A DNA stretch of 64,000 bases from Neobacillus sp. DY30 (GTDB lineage Bacteria > Bacillota > Bacilli > Bacillales > Cytobacillaceae), in assembly GCF_030123065.1 (NCBI RefSeq), contig NZ_CP126093.1, positions 3,974,001 to 4,038,000 on the forward strand. The letters are read 5' to 3'. Every line of letters begins with the position of its first letter. The first letter of the stretch is position 1. Positions 33,555 through 42,883 of the stretch are shown in pieces. The notes beneath the pieces were generated by a model that ran no database searches, was not told the DNA's origin, and saw only the letters and a list, made by a program, of their open reading frames with translations. The position numbers and the translations under genes are program-made.

Positions 33555-34970
33555 TTATTTCGCCAGTTTAACGTTTACCGTCGTAAGCTTTCCGTCACGA
33601 TATACTTCTACTTTTACTTCATCACCAATTTTCACATCTGAGTACAAGAATTTTCTTAAATCTGAGGCATTTGCAATCTTGTTTCCATTCATGGAAACAA
33701 TCACATCTTGTGCTCTTAGTCCTCCATTTGCTGCAGCGGAGTTCGGTTCAACAGCTGTAATCATTACGCCTTCTTTCACGTTTTCAGGAAGGTTCTCCCA
33801 GTATAATTGCGGCACTTCTGATAAATCGGCGAGTCCGATTCCAAGATAAGGTCTCTCTACTTTTCCATTCTCAATTAATTGATTCACAATTGGAATGAGG
33901 TCATTACTTGGAATTGCAAATCCTAATCCTTCGACACCGCTCTCAGAAATTTTCAAACTGTTTATTCCAATGACTAATCCCTCAGGATTGATTAACGCAC
34001 CGCCACTATTTCCCGGATTGATCGCTGCGTCCGTTTGAATAACATTGGTTTCCCACGTTCCTGCTGAGGTAGAAACGTCGATACTCCTGTCAACCGCGCT
34101 GACAATTCCTTGGGTTACCGTTCTAGAGAATTCCAGCCCAAGCGGATTCCCGATGGCATAAACCTCATCCCCAGGCCGAAGTGTAGAAGAATCACCAAAC
34201 TGGGCAATCGCCTCAACATGTTTACTATCAATTTTTAAAACTGCCAAATCCGTTAAAGCGTCTGTACCGACTATTTCTGCACCTACTTTTTCACCATTGT
34301 ATAACGATATCTCGAGCTTTGTAGCACCTTCTACCACGTGATTATTGGTAACGATGTAGGCAATATCATTATTTTTTTGAAAAATAACCCCTGATCCCGT
34401 ACCACTTTCCACACTTTGTGAAGTACCGCTATAAAACCCTCGTCCTTGCTGCTGTTGATAATTCACAATTCCAACGATTGTTTTTGATAAGTGTTCTACC
34501 GTATCGGCAATGGAAGAGGATGATTTTGCTGATGTCGGCTGTGCTGTTACGGTATTGGCTTCTGGGTTGGGATTCTGCTGAACTGTACCAATGGATTGAT
34601 TTTCTACTTTTGAAAAGTTGTCCATGTAGTCGGTGTATGGAAGTACTGTTAAAGTTAATACAGACCCTACCACACCAGCTGCCACCATAGAGGCAAAGCC
34701 TTTTACATTTCGTTTTTTCTTCTTCGCACTGTTTTTAAACTCGACACGGTTAGTAGGCTGTTCTGGTAGTGGCTCTCGTGATACTATCTCTTCAGTATCA
34801 TCTAGTCTTTCTCGCTTGTTCACTTCAGGTATTAATCCACTCTCTCCTTCTTGATTAGTCTTGATTAATGTTTCATATTCTGACTTGCTATCAAGACCGT
34901 CTGTAGTCTCGTCCGGTGTAGGTTCTTTTGCTTTGTCATATTCCCTTTCAAATTCATCTTTGTAGTTCAT
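33555..34970 (-). CDS. htrA: HtrA-type serine protease
   Basis: The 471-residue protein has a long acidic cytoplasmic N terminus, one helix at about 92-112, a trypsin-like domain with catalytic triad H211 (TNNHVVEGA), D241 (TDLAVLKID) and S322 (NPGNSGGAL), and a C-terminal PDZ domain (about 375-465). HtrA proteases degrade or refold misfolded exported proteins on the outer membrane face. In Bacillus the CssRS system induces htrA. A two-component pair lies directly upstream here, but I could not identify a CssR box. Confidence 0.94.
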   Translation of the reverse strand: MNYKDEFEREYDKAKEPTPDETTDGLDSKSEYETLIKTNQEGESGLIPEVNKRERLDDTEEIVSREPLPEQPTNRVEFKNSAKKKKRNVKGFASMVAAGVVGSVLTLTVLPYTDYMDNFSKVENQSIGTVQQNPNPEANTVTAQPTSAKSSSSIADTVEHLSKTIVGIVNYQQQQGRGFYSGTSQSVESGTGSGVIFQKNNDIAYIVTNNHVVEGATKLEISLYNGEKVGAEIVGTDALTDLAVLKIDSKHVEAIAQFGDSSTLRPGDEVYAIGNPLGLEFSRTVTQGIVSAVDRSIDVSTSAGTWETNVIQTDAAINPGNSGGALINPEGLVIGINSLKISESGVEGLGFAIPSNDLIPIVNQLIENGKVERPYLGIGLADLSEVPQLYWENLPENVKEGVMITAVEPNSAAANGGLRAQDVIVSMNGNKIANASDLRKFLYSDVKIGDEVKVEVYRDGKLTTVNVKLAK

Positions 34971-35238
34971 CGTCCTTCTACTCCTTTACACTTGGAATTT
35001 GTGTAATTTATTAATATATCTATACTTTAGCCTACAATTATGAAAAAACTGTTAACAAACTATAACGGGATTTGGAAATTATTAAGAAAAAAGTCGCATT
35101 TTTTATAAATGCTGTTTTTGCACTTGTAATTGGTCAGCTTCTGCTATTTCGGAGCTTGTCTTGTCCAAATGTGGGGGCCATTCTGACAGATTCCTCTTTT
35201 TTAGAGCTAGCTCTTTCCAAATGTGCCCATAAAAAAAC
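34971..35238. other. htrA upstream region
   Basis: AT-rich region of 270 bases with a self-complementary AGAGCTAGCTCT near 35203-35214 and the word CCAAATGTG twice (about 35164 and 35217). A TATAGAT resembling a -10 lies about 45 bases before the htrA start, without a good -35. No gene is visible. Confidence 0.4.
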
Positions 35239-35260
35239 AGCAGGGGGTTTCCCTACTGCT
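35239..35260 (-). terminator. Terminator of the two-component operon
   Basis: AGCAG-GGG pairs with CCC-CTGCT (one bulge) and is followed on the minus strand by TTTTTTTAT. The stem overlaps the kinase stop codon. Confidence 0.8.
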
Positions 35261-36674
35261 TAAAGGTTATAGTAAATTTAGTACCTTTTCCTTTTTCACT
35301 CTGTACATCGATTTCTCCGTTATGAAGGAGAACAAGCTGTTTTACAATTGATAATCCTAAACCAAATGCCCCGTAAGGATTACTGGTTCTGGAGATTTCC
35401 GCTTTGTAGAAACGCCGCCAAATTTTTTCAACTTCACTCGGGTCGATGCCAATTCCTGTATCCTCTACTTCAATAATTGTATGATTCTTTTCCTTTCGCC
35501 CTCTTAGCCAAATCGTACCATCCGAAGTAAACTGAATACTGTTTTTTGTAATATTTATTAAAATTTGGACAAGTCGGTCATAGTCAGCATTCACAATGAT
35601 TTCTTCGTCTGCTTCAACAACGATTTTTACATTTTTCTCATCTGCCTGTACAGATAATTGTTCTTGTATGATTTCTAATAGTTCTACTAACAGTATATCT
35701 TCTCTAAATAACTCAATTTGGTTCGAGCGGATTTTTTCATAATCCAAGTTTTCATTGACGAGACGAATTAGCCGCTTCGCCTCCTGACTAACCAAATTGA
35801 TTCCTCGTTCCTTATCTTCTTCTGGAATCATGTCATTTTTTAACCCTTCGATCACCCCGCTAATCGTGGTTAACGGTGTACGCATTTCGTGAGAAACATC
35901 GGCCATAAATTGACGTCTTCGGCTCTCGAGTGCATCAATTTCCTCCATCGAATGGTTTAATTTTTTCACCATATGATTAAAGTCATTAGCTAACTCCCCA
36001 ATTTCATCAAAATTGGAGGATGGTACGTGCACACTGTAATCTCCTGCAGACACAAGCGATGTCGCTTCACGGAGCCGTTTAATTCGGTTCACATGGATTT
36101 TGGACAGCAGCCAGCTGAATAAAAACGAAACACCTAGTGCAATTAGAATTGTGTAAATTAGGAATTGGTTCACTTGGCGAATCATCGCACTCGAACCGCT
36201 GATTGGCGAGGTTAACAAGATCCCGCCAACAAATCTATCGCGATCATCTATATACGGTAATACAACAAAGGTAACACCTTGGTCAAAACGTTTATAATCA
36301 CTTTGCACAATGATGGTTTGCCCTTGTGTAATTTTATCCCACTCAGAAGGTTTCAATTCAATTGCCGGACCGCTTCTTCCTACAGCATAAAGTTTTGCAT
36401 TTTGATCAAACATACTATAACTAATTTTTCGTGAGCGCAGAACATTACTATATTGATTTAATATTTGATCTGTTGCAATCGGATTCCGTTCAATATCTGA
36501 AATGATGGCTTCACCATATGAGATTAATTCATCCGCTTTTTCCTCATATACCAAATTACCTACATAATGAGCAAACAAAAGACTTAAAACTAGAAAAGCC
36601 ACAATAATGATACTAATATGACTGATAAACTGTTGTGAAAAATAATTAATTCTTATCTGTCTGATTCGACTCAT
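35253..36674 (-). CDS. Two-component sensor histidine kinase, CssS-like by context
   Basis: This 473-residue kinase has helices at about 18-38 and 170-190 around a 130-residue external domain, then HAMP (190-243), HisKA with phospho-acceptor H262 in ADVSHEMRTPLTT, and HATPase_c with ITKNSIQFT, VEDTGIGIDPSE and GAFGLGLSIVKQ. ATG 36674 overlaps the regulator gene by about 30 bases. Standing next to htrA and a foldase suggests a secretion-stress sensor, but the sensor domain itself was not recognised. Confidence 0.88.
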   Translation of the reverse strand: MSRIRQIRINYFSQQFISHISIIIVAFLVLSLLFAHYVGNLVYEEKADELISYGEAIISDIERNPIATDQILNQYSNVLRSRKISYSMFDQNAKLYAVGRSGPAIELKPSEWDKITQGQTIIVQSDYKRFDQGVTFVVLPYIDDRDRFVGGILLTSPISGSSAMIRQVNQFLIYTILIALGVSFLFSWLLSKIHVNRIKRLREATSLVSAGDYSVHVPSSNFDEIGELANDFNHMVKKLNHSMEEIDALESRRRQFMADVSHEMRTPLTTISGVIEGLKNDMIPEEDKERGINLVSQEAKRLIRLVNENLDYEKIRSNQIELFREDILLVELLEIIQEQLSVQADEKNVKIVVEADEEIIVNADYDRLVQILINITKNSIQFTSDGTIWLRGRKEKNHTIIEVEDTGIGIDPSEVEKIWRRFYKAEISRTSNPYGAFGLGLSIVKQLVLLHNGEIDVQSEKGKGTKFTITFKQ

Positions 36675-37347
36675 CAAACTTATAACCTACTCCCCATACA
36701 GTGTGGAAGAATGGCTGCGTGGTGGTTTCTACTTTTTTCCGCAGTCGTTTAATGTGAACATCTACTGTTCGTTCATCACCGTAAAATTGATACCCCCAAA
36801 CTCGTTCAAGCAGCTGTTCTCTTGAAAATACTTGGCGCGGGTGTTCCACCATATAATACAAAAGATCGAATTCCTTAGGTGTCAGATTTGTAATAGGAAC
36901 ACCATCTACAATGACTTCTCTTGTATTTTTGCTAATTTTAAAATGCTCCGTTTGCAGAAAGTCATCCATTGGAGCCGGAACCTGTGTTTGGTATCTGCGA
37001 GTGACTGCCTTAATTCTTGCCATCAGCGTCAGCGGGCTAAATGGCTTGGTGACATAATCGTCAGCACCCATTTCAAGACCTAATACTTGGTCTGACTCTG
37101 TATCCTTTGCCGTCAGCATAATAATCGGCACCGTATACTGCTCCTCTCTAATTTTCCGGCAAATACTTACACCGTCCATGCCTGGCAGCATCCAATCCAC
37201 AATTAAGGCATCCCATGTCCCTGCTTTAAAGGTGTTATAGCCTTCAAGACCATCATTCACAAAAGTTCCTTGAATTCCTTCCTTTGCAAAAAACATCTCA
37301 ATCATTGAGCACACACTAGTGTTATCTTCTATCACGAGTATTTTCAA
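36646..37347 (-). CDS. OmpR-family response regulator
   Basis: The start is set at TTG 37347 because AGGAG lies eight bases upstream and the product then begins MKILVIEDN like other OmpR proteins. The receiver domain has E7-D8 and phospho-acceptor D51 in ALIVDWMLPGMDG; the winged helix at the C terminus shows LTPKEFDLLYYMVEHPRQVF, WGYQFYGDERTVDVHIKRLR and GVGYKF. It should bind direct repeats before target genes, possibly htrA. It forms an operon with the overlapping kinase gene. Confidence 0.92.
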   Translation of the reverse strand: MKILVIEDNTSVCSMIEMFFAKEGIQGTFVNDGLEGYNTFKAGTWDALIVDWMLPGMDGVSICRKIREEQYTVPIIMLTAKDTESDQVLGLEMGADDYVTKPFSPLTLMARIKAVTRRYQTQVPAPMDDFLQTEHFKISKNTREVIVDGVPITNLTPKEFDLLYYMVEHPRQVFSREQLLERVWGYQFYGDERTVDVHIKRLRKKVETTTQPFFHTVWGVGYKFDESNQTDKN

Positions 37348-37476
37348 AACTGTCACTCCTAGCAAAAACGTTTCTTTTCTTCAGTTTAAACGATTTTTCT
37401 TTCATATCAACTATATCGCATAAACTTCCATGCTATTTAATACTTTGTTCATAGTTTGTTAATATACACATAAAAA

Positions 37477-37502
37477 AGAGATCTGGCGAATCCCAGACCT
37501 CT
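37477..37502 (-). terminator. Terminator of the quinone reductase operon
   Basis: AGAG-TCTGG pairs with CCAGA-CTCT with one internal mismatch; TTTTTTAT follows on the minus strand. Confidence 0.8.
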
Positions 37503-37523
37503 AACATATGTTGAAAAAATAAT

Positions 37524-38498
37524 TTACGGCTCTAGTATTAACTTACCAAACGTTTTTCGTGATTGTAAAAGCCGATGTACATCTGCCGCATCGGCTAAAG
37601 GGAATACACCACCGATTGTAAGCTTAAGCTTCCCTTCATCCAGATAGGTTAGTAGCTCTACTAAACTTGGCTGAAGCAGCTCAGGCTTCCTCATAATCTG
37701 CGGCAGGAAAAAGCCAATAACTGACTGGTTTCGAGCCATTAATGAAGAAGGGTACATTTTGCTCTGCTCACCGCTGGCTGCACCAAACACAACCAGACGG
37801 CCAAAAACGGCCAGACATTTTAAGGTTTGATTGAAAACTTCGCCGCCTGCCATCTCAAGTGCAACATCAACCCCTTTTCCGCCAGTTGCTTCTAATACCT
37901 GCTCTACCCAGTTAGACTCTGTATAATTCACAAGTACATCTGCACCCATTTGACGGGCTAGTTCTAATTTTTCAGCCGTACTTGCGGTTGCAATAATCTT
38001 GCCAGCACCAAAAATCTTGGCCAATTGTACGGCCAGCGTTCCTACACCACCTGCTGCTGCATGAACGAGAACAGTTTCCCCCTTCTCTAACCTACCCATC
38101 GTTTTTAAGACATGATAGGCACTTAATCCTTGGAGCGGGAGTGCTGCTGCATTTCGAAAATCTAATTGCTCTGGTAGAGGAATTAATGAGCGCTCATTTG
38201 CAAGAGCAAATTCAGAATAACCACCTGATTCAATCAAGGTGACCACTCTCATCCCAGGTACAACTGTTGTTACTTTTTCTCCAACAGCAGCTACCACCCC
38301 TGCGATTTCAGCTCCCGGAATAAAGGGTAGTGGTGTTTTGACCACATATTGACCTTCCCTTCTTGCTGTATCAGCATAATTGACTCCGATTGCCTTAATT
38401 TCAATTAGTACTTCACGACCTTCAGGTACGGGTCTTTCCTTCTCTACCATCTCTAATACTTCTGGTCCGCCATATTTTTGTAGTTGAATAGCTTTCAC
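37524..38498 (-). CDS. Quinone oxidoreductase, MDR superfamily (zinc-free)
   Basis: This 324-residue medium-chain reductase has an N-terminal GroES-like part (ALEIKAIGVNYADTARREG, PFIPGAEIAGVVAAVG) and a Rossmann domain with NADPH motif VLVHAAAGGVGTLAVQLAK. The zinc-ligand cysteines of alcohol dehydrogenases are missing, as in NADPH:quinone reductases. It is the last gene of the APH-like kinase, enoyl-CoA hydratase and reductase operon, 15 bases after the hydratase, so an enoyl or quinone substrate linked to fatty-acid breakdown is possible. Confidence 0.9.
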   Translation of the reverse strand: MKAIQLQKYGGPEVLEMVEKERPVPEGREVLIEIKAIGVNYADTARREGQYVVKTPLPFIPGAEIAGVVAAVGEKVTTVVPGMRVVTLIESGGYSEFALANERSLIPLPEQLDFRNAAALPLQGLSAYHVLKTMGRLEKGETVLVHAAAGGVGTLAVQLAKIFGAGKIIATASTAEKLELARQMGADVLVNYTESNWVEQVLEATGGKGVDVALEMAGGEVFNQTLKCLAVFGRLVVFGAASGEQSKMYPSSLMARNQSVIGFFLPQIMRKPELLQPSLVELLTYLDEGKLKLTIGGVFPLADAADVHRLLQSRKTFGKLILEP

Positions 38499-38513
38499 AA
38501 TAAAACTTCCCTT

Positions 38514-39293
38514 CTACCTGCCTTTATAAACTGGCTTTCTTTTTTCCTTAAATGCCGCAACACCTTCCTTGTGATCTTCCGTTTGCACCATTAACACTTG
38601 TGTAAGTCGTTCTTCTTCCAGTATTTCTTCAAGTGAACTGTTGAAGGAGTGGTCAATTAATTTCTTTTGTTTCCCATACGCTTTACCTGGACCCTGGGCT
38701 AAACTTAATGCTAGTTTCGTCGTTTCTTCTTGGAGCCTCTCTAATGAGAACAATGAATTAATAACGCCTAATTGATAGAGCCGTTTTGCAGGAATCGGTT
38801 CTCCACTGAAGAAAAACTGCTTTACTAAATGCGGACCAATCAGCTTTGGGAGAAAATAAGAACCTCCCCCATCGGATACCAGTCCCACCTTTGAGAAGCT
38901 TAGCGCAAACTTACTATCCTCAGCCGCAACAATGATATCGCACGCTAGGGCTAAATTAAATCCTGCTCCCGCTGCAAAACCGTGAACTGCAGCGATAATC
39001 GGTTTTTCTATATCTTTCATCTTTAAAATTAATTCGTTTAATTTACCGATATGTTCATAGACTTGATTTCCATCACCCTGTCCCATGGTTTTCACATCCC
39101 CGCCTGCACTAAAAGAACGGCCGGCCCCTGACAAAACAATGACCTGTACATCTGGGTCACTTTTTGCTTGATCAATGGCATTTGTTAATCCGAGAATCAT
39201 ATCTTGACTAAAGGCATTTAGACTTTCTGGGCGGTTTAAAGTTAATGCCAAAACTGGTCCCAATTTTTCTACTAATAAATCCTTATTCTCCAA
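38514..39293 (-). CDS. Enoyl-CoA hydratase/isomerase
   Basis: The 259-residue crotonase-fold protein has the CoA-binding oxyanion motifs FSAGGDVKTMG and AAVHGFAAGAGFNLALACDI, and KFALSFSKVGLVSDGGGSYF. In hydratases two glutamates act in catalysis; here the second position reads Asp in VSDGG, which is common in isomerase and PaaG-like members, so the precise reaction is open. It acts on enoyl-CoA esters in the cytosol and lies between the APH-like kinase gene and the reductase gene. Confidence 0.9.
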   Translation of the reverse strand: MENKDLLVEKLGPVLALTLNRPESLNAFSQDMILGLTNAIDQAKSDPDVQVIVLSGAGRSFSAGGDVKTMGQGDGNQVYEHIGKLNELILKMKDIEKPIIAAVHGFAAGAGFNLALACDIIVAAEDSKFALSFSKVGLVSDGGGSYFLPKLIGPHLVKQFFFSGEPIPAKRLYQLGVINSLFSLERLQEETTKLALSLAQGPGKAYGKQKKLIDHSFNSSLEEILEEERLTQVLMVQTEDHKEGVAAFKEKRKPVYKGR

Positions 39294-39327
39294 TCATATC
39301 TTCCTCTCTGCATTTATTAGCTTCCCG

Positions 39328-40401
39328 TTACATTTCTCCCGAAGCAGCCTTTACGGCATGTTCAATTAACATTTTTGCTTTATGGTTGAAGTTGGCAAAT
39401 CGTAGATCATTCGTTTGTCCTTTCTTAAAACGGTAATAGATTTGTTGACAAATGACCGCTAACTTAAAGTAGGCAAAGGTTACGTAATAGTTCATACCGC
39501 TAACGTCCCGACCGCTTTTCTTCGCATATAGCTCAATAAATTGCTTCCTTGTAAAAAAACCATCGTTTACTGTTATAGGGGCTTTTCCTAGACCCTCTTT
39601 TAAGTCCTCTGGGTCATCTGCTTGATTCCAATAGCCCATCACGACACCAAGATCAGCTAGGGGATCCCCTACCGTGGTCATTTCCCAATCAAATAGCCCT
39701 GCCATCTCAGATAAATCTTCATTAAACATCGCGTTATTAAACTTATAGTCATAATGAATAATTGCGGCACTTTGTTGGACTGGAATATGATTGGTAAGCC
39801 ATTTTTTGAGAGTATCCACAGCCTCTACTTCTTCGGTTTTTGCACGTTCATACCGACTAATCCATCCATGAACCTGCCTTTCCGTAAATCCCTCTGGCTT
39901 ACTAATTTCTCCTAGTCGTGTCTCTTTGTAATTAATTCCGTGAAGTTCTACTAATTTTTCGACCATAATTTCAGAAAGCTGTTGGCATAGTTCTTTCGTT
40001 ACCGTTATTTCATCTGGAAATGAGGTGTCAATGACAATGCCGTTTTTACGCTCCATGATAAAGAAGGGGCTTCCGACGATGTCTAGTTGATTAGAAAATA
40101 GGATTGGTTTTGGTGTTACTGAAAAGACGGGATGAAGTTCAGAGATAATTTTAAATTCTCTTTCCATATCATGCGCTTTCGGTGCAACTGGTCCTAAGGG
40201 CGGCCGACGTAAAACAACTTCCCATTCACCCACTTTAATCTGGTATGTTAAGTTTGAGTGACCAGCGGAAAATTGCAGTAATTCAAGGGGGCTATTGGGC
40301 AGATTTTCAATGCTGCTCCGTAAAAATTGTTCTAGAACAGCTAAATTTAATTCTTCACCTTTACGGACTGGAATGGTATCCTTGCTCATTTGATGAGGCA
40401 T
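39328..40401 (-). CDS. APH-type phosphotransferase associated with acyl-CoA metabolism (ACAD10/FadE36-like)
   Basis: The 357-residue protein has an aminoglycoside-phosphotransferase fold: LLQFSAGHSNLTYQIKVGEW and the lysine-replacing VVLRRPP strand, catalytic loop IIHYDYKFNNAMFN with Asp, and the metal motif LFDWEMTTVGDPLADLG. This branch is found with acyl-CoA dehydrogenases and is thought to phosphorylate hydroxyacyl substrates, not antibiotics. It heads the three-gene operon and has the TetR-type palindrome 45-60 bases upstream. GGAG lies seven bases before the ATG. Confidence 0.87.
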   Translation of the reverse strand: MPHQMSKDTIPVRKGEELNLAVLEQFLRSSIENLPNSPLELLQFSAGHSNLTYQIKVGEWEVVLRRPPLGPVAPKAHDMEREFKIISELHPVFSVTPKPILFSNQLDIVGSPFFIMERKNGIVIDTSFPDEITVTKELCQQLSEIMVEKLVELHGINYKETRLGEISKPEGFTERQVHGWISRYERAKTEEVEAVDTLKKWLTNHIPVQQSAAIIHYDYKFNNAMFNEDLSEMAGLFDWEMTTVGDPLADLGVVMGYWNQADDPEDLKEGLGKAPITVNDGFFTRKQFIELYAKKSGRDVSGMNYYVTFAYFKLAVICQQIYYRFKKGQTNDLRFANFNHKAKMLIEHAVKAASGEM

Positions 40402-40445
40402 CCTTTCACTCCACTCTATTTTTAAAATTCAGTCTATTCAATTTA

Positions 40446-40461
40446 TACCTACTGGTTAGTA
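40446..40461 (-). promoter_or_regulatory. TetR-type operator, copy 1
   Basis: TACCTACTGGTTAGTA, a 16-bp dyad, lies before the APH-like kinase gene. Its reverse complement differs at a single base from the site at 44110-44125. Confidence 0.7.
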
Positions 40462-40512
40462 TGAACTAGTGATAGGAGGGCTGCTTATCAGACGACCCTC
40501 CATCATATTTAA

Positions 40513-41076
40513 TTAATTTGCTTTAATTCCCTCTAATATCATTTCAACGAAAATTTCTGCTACTTCGCGATCTGTAGACGGTCCCTCTGGATTAAACCAT
40601 TGATAGCTCCAATTGGAAGCCCCTAGTATACCAAAGGTAACAATATGAGCATTCAAATCAGCCTGAAACTCTCCATTCTGGATACCCTCGTTGAGGATCT
40701 TTTCTACATTCAGTCGAAATTCGTCCCGTTTTGGTACAATTAACGCGAGTCTTTCTTCATTCAAGTTTTTCATTTCTCTAAAAAAGATCTTCGCAGCTGA
40801 TCCCTTTATTTTAATATTACTTATTAACATGTAGACAATATCGAATAGTTTCTCTTTGCAGCTTTTATTGTCATCCAGTATTTTTCTTTGTTTTTCAAGT
40901 AAGTAATTAATGTATCCGAGTTGAATGTCCATTAAGAGTTCTTCTTTGCTTGAAAAATAATAGTAAAACGTCCCTTTGGTTACACCCATTGAATCCACGA
41001 TGTCCTGAATGGATGTTTCCTTGAAACCTCTTTTCTCGAACAGATTAATGCTATGTTCTGTTATTTTGTCTTTCAC
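40513..41076 (-). CDS. TetR family regulator of fatty-acid/acyl-CoA genes
   Basis: The 187-residue regulator has an N-terminal TetR helix-turn-helix (about 8-55: ETSIQDIVDSMGVTKGTFYYYFSSKEELL) and an all-helical ligand domain. Its place between the two acyl-CoA operons and the shared palindrome before both operons suggest that it represses them and is released by acyl-CoA, as FadR of B. subtilis is. The operator sequence differs from the B. subtilis FadR box. Its own promoter shows an extended TGG-TATAAT; the start codon appears to be GTG. Confidence 0.9.
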   Translation of the reverse strand: MKDKITEHSINLFEKRGFKETSIQDIVDSMGVTKGTFYYYFSSKEELLMDIQLGYINYLLEKQRKILDDNKSCKEKLFDIVYMLISNIKIKGSAAKIFFREMKNLNEERLALIVPKRDEFRLNVEKILNEGIQNGEFQADLNAHIVTFGILGASNWSYQWFNPEGPSTDREVAEIFVEMILEGIKAN

Positions 41077-41211
41077 CGTTCATGTCCTCACAATCTGTAA
41101 TATGTCTAGTGAAATTATACCATAATCCATTTCGCAACAAACACGGGCAATCCACAGGTAATTGGTTTTAATTTTTATTTAGTGGCTGTGTTAAATTGGC
41201 TTTAATACATC

Positions 41212-42825
41212 CTATTTATTAAGGACTTCCTCTCTTAGTGCACGACGGAGAATTTTTCCAACTTGTGTTTTTGGTAATTGCTCTCGAAACTCAATACTGC
41301 GGGGAACCTTGTAAGGTGCCATTTGCTGCTTACAATATTGAATCAATTCTTCTTCCGTTGTCATTTGACCAGTTTTTAAAACCACAAAGGCCTTTACGTC
41401 TTCCCCACGGTAGGGATCTGGTACTCCGATGACAACTGCTTCTTGTACGGAAGGGTGCTCATAAAGCACTTCTTCAATATCACGAGGATAAACATTGAAA
41501 CCGCTCGCAATAATTAAATCTTTCTTACGGTCAACGATATATAAATACCCCTCTTCGTCTACTTTTGCTATATCCCCGGTGTATAGCCAGCCATCTCGTA
41601 ATGTATTGGCTGTTTCTTCTGGCATATTCCAATAGCCTTTCATGATTTGAGGACCCTTTATAATCACTTCACCTAATTCCCCGGCTGGAACTTCCTCCAA
41701 GCCGCTTGCAACATCCACAATCTTGTATTCTGTCGATGGTATCCCAATACCTACACTTCCTGGTTTCCGATCTGCAAATGGAGGGTTACAATGTGTGGTT
41801 GGCGAAGCTTCAGAAAGTCCATAACCTTCTAGTATTTTTGCACCTGTTTTTTTCTCAAACTCACGAAGAAGTTCAACCGGCATGGGGGCACTGCCGCTAT
41901 TGCAGGTTTTAATACTATTAATTCCGTACTCCTCGGCATGTGGATGGTTCGTAATCGCAACATACATGGTTGGAACCCCTGGGAATGTTGTTGGCTGTTC
42001 GCTTTTAATCGTGTTTAAAACTTCCTCCAATTCAAATCGTGGAAGCATAATCGATTCTCCGCCAGTAAAAATCGTTAGGTTCATACAGGCTGTCATTCCA
42101 AATACATGGAAAAGTGGAATCACCGTTAAGCAGCGTTCTTTCCCTAATTCAAACTCATGTTTGAAGAATTCATAGGATTGAAGAACGTTAGCCACTAGGT
42201 TACGGTGTGTTAACATCGCTCCCTTCGATCTTCCAGTTGTTCCCCCTGTATATTGAAGAACTGCAATGTCATGTTCAAGGACAATCGTCACAGGATTCAC
42301 TCTTCCATTTCCATCTGCAAGGAAAGTATCAAAACTGCGATCTGGAGTGAATTCTTGTTCTGAAGGCTGCAGACTGACCACAATAATATTTTTCAGGCTG
42401 GTGCGGTGTTGAACGCTTTTTACTCTTTGATAAAAAGCATCCATTACAACTATCGTTTCAGCACCAGAGTCATTTAAGATGTATTCAAGCTCCCGTTCGA
42501 CACTCATCGGGTTTACTTGTGTCACAATGGCCCCTGCTCCTAATACCCCGTAATAGGAAAAAACATACTGCGGACAGTTCGGAAGCATAAGTGCCACTCT
42601 GTCACCCTTATGAACTTGATTTTGCTGAAGTGCGGAGGTAAAGCCTTGAGAAAGGCCTAGTAATTGCTGATAGGTAATTTTTCTGCCATAGAAGGATAGT
42701 GCATTGTTAGTAGGATATTTTGCTGTAGTCTCTTGAAGTATTTCTACAAGATTTTTTTCAGGATTTGAGATTGTTGATGAAATGTAATCCGGATATTGAG
42801 CCATCCACGTTTTCCTTTCAGCCAT
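41212..42825 (-). CDS. Long-chain fatty acid-CoA ligase
   Basis: This 537-residue AMP-forming ligase has the P-loop-like YTGGTTGRSKGAMLTHRN, the GYGLSEASPTTH motif, the adenylate-binding GWLYTGDIAKVDEEGYL, and the C-terminal hinge DRKKDLIIASGFNVYP and lysine in KTQVGKILRR. It activates fatty acids to acyl-CoA for beta-oxidation. It follows the acyl-CoA dehydrogenase gene by 58 bases, so both share the TetR-controlled promoter. Confidence 0.94.
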   Translation of the reverse strand: MAERKTWMAQYPDYISSTISNPEKNLVEILQETTAKYPTNNALSFYGRKITYQQLLGLSQGFTSALQQNQVHKGDRVALMLPNCPQYVFSYYGVLGAGAIVTQVNPMSVERELEYILNDSGAETIVVMDAFYQRVKSVQHRTSLKNIIVVSLQPSEQEFTPDRSFDTFLADGNGRVNPVTIVLEHDIAVLQYTGGTTGRSKGAMLTHRNLVANVLQSYEFFKHEFELGKERCLTVIPLFHVFGMTACMNLTIFTGGESIMLPRFELEEVLNTIKSEQPTTFPGVPTMYVAITNHPHAEEYGINSIKTCNSGSAPMPVELLREFEKKTGAKILEGYGLSEASPTTHCNPPFADRKPGSVGIGIPSTEYKIVDVASGLEEVPAGELGEVIIKGPQIMKGYWNMPEETANTLRDGWLYTGDIAKVDEEGYLYIVDRKKDLIIASGFNVYPRDIEEVLYEHPSVQEAVVIGVPDPYRGEDVKAFVVLKTGQMTTEEELIQYCKQQMAPYKVPRSIEFREQLPKTQVGKILRRALREEVLNK

Positions 42826-42883
42826 TGTTTTCCCTCCATAATAGTTATTTTTTAAATGTAAAACTCCCCTAAGTTGAATTCAC

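Noticed and set aside
34971..35060. CssR box in the htrA promoter
   Set aside because: No motif that I could identify with confidence; the link between the two-component system and htrA rests on position only.
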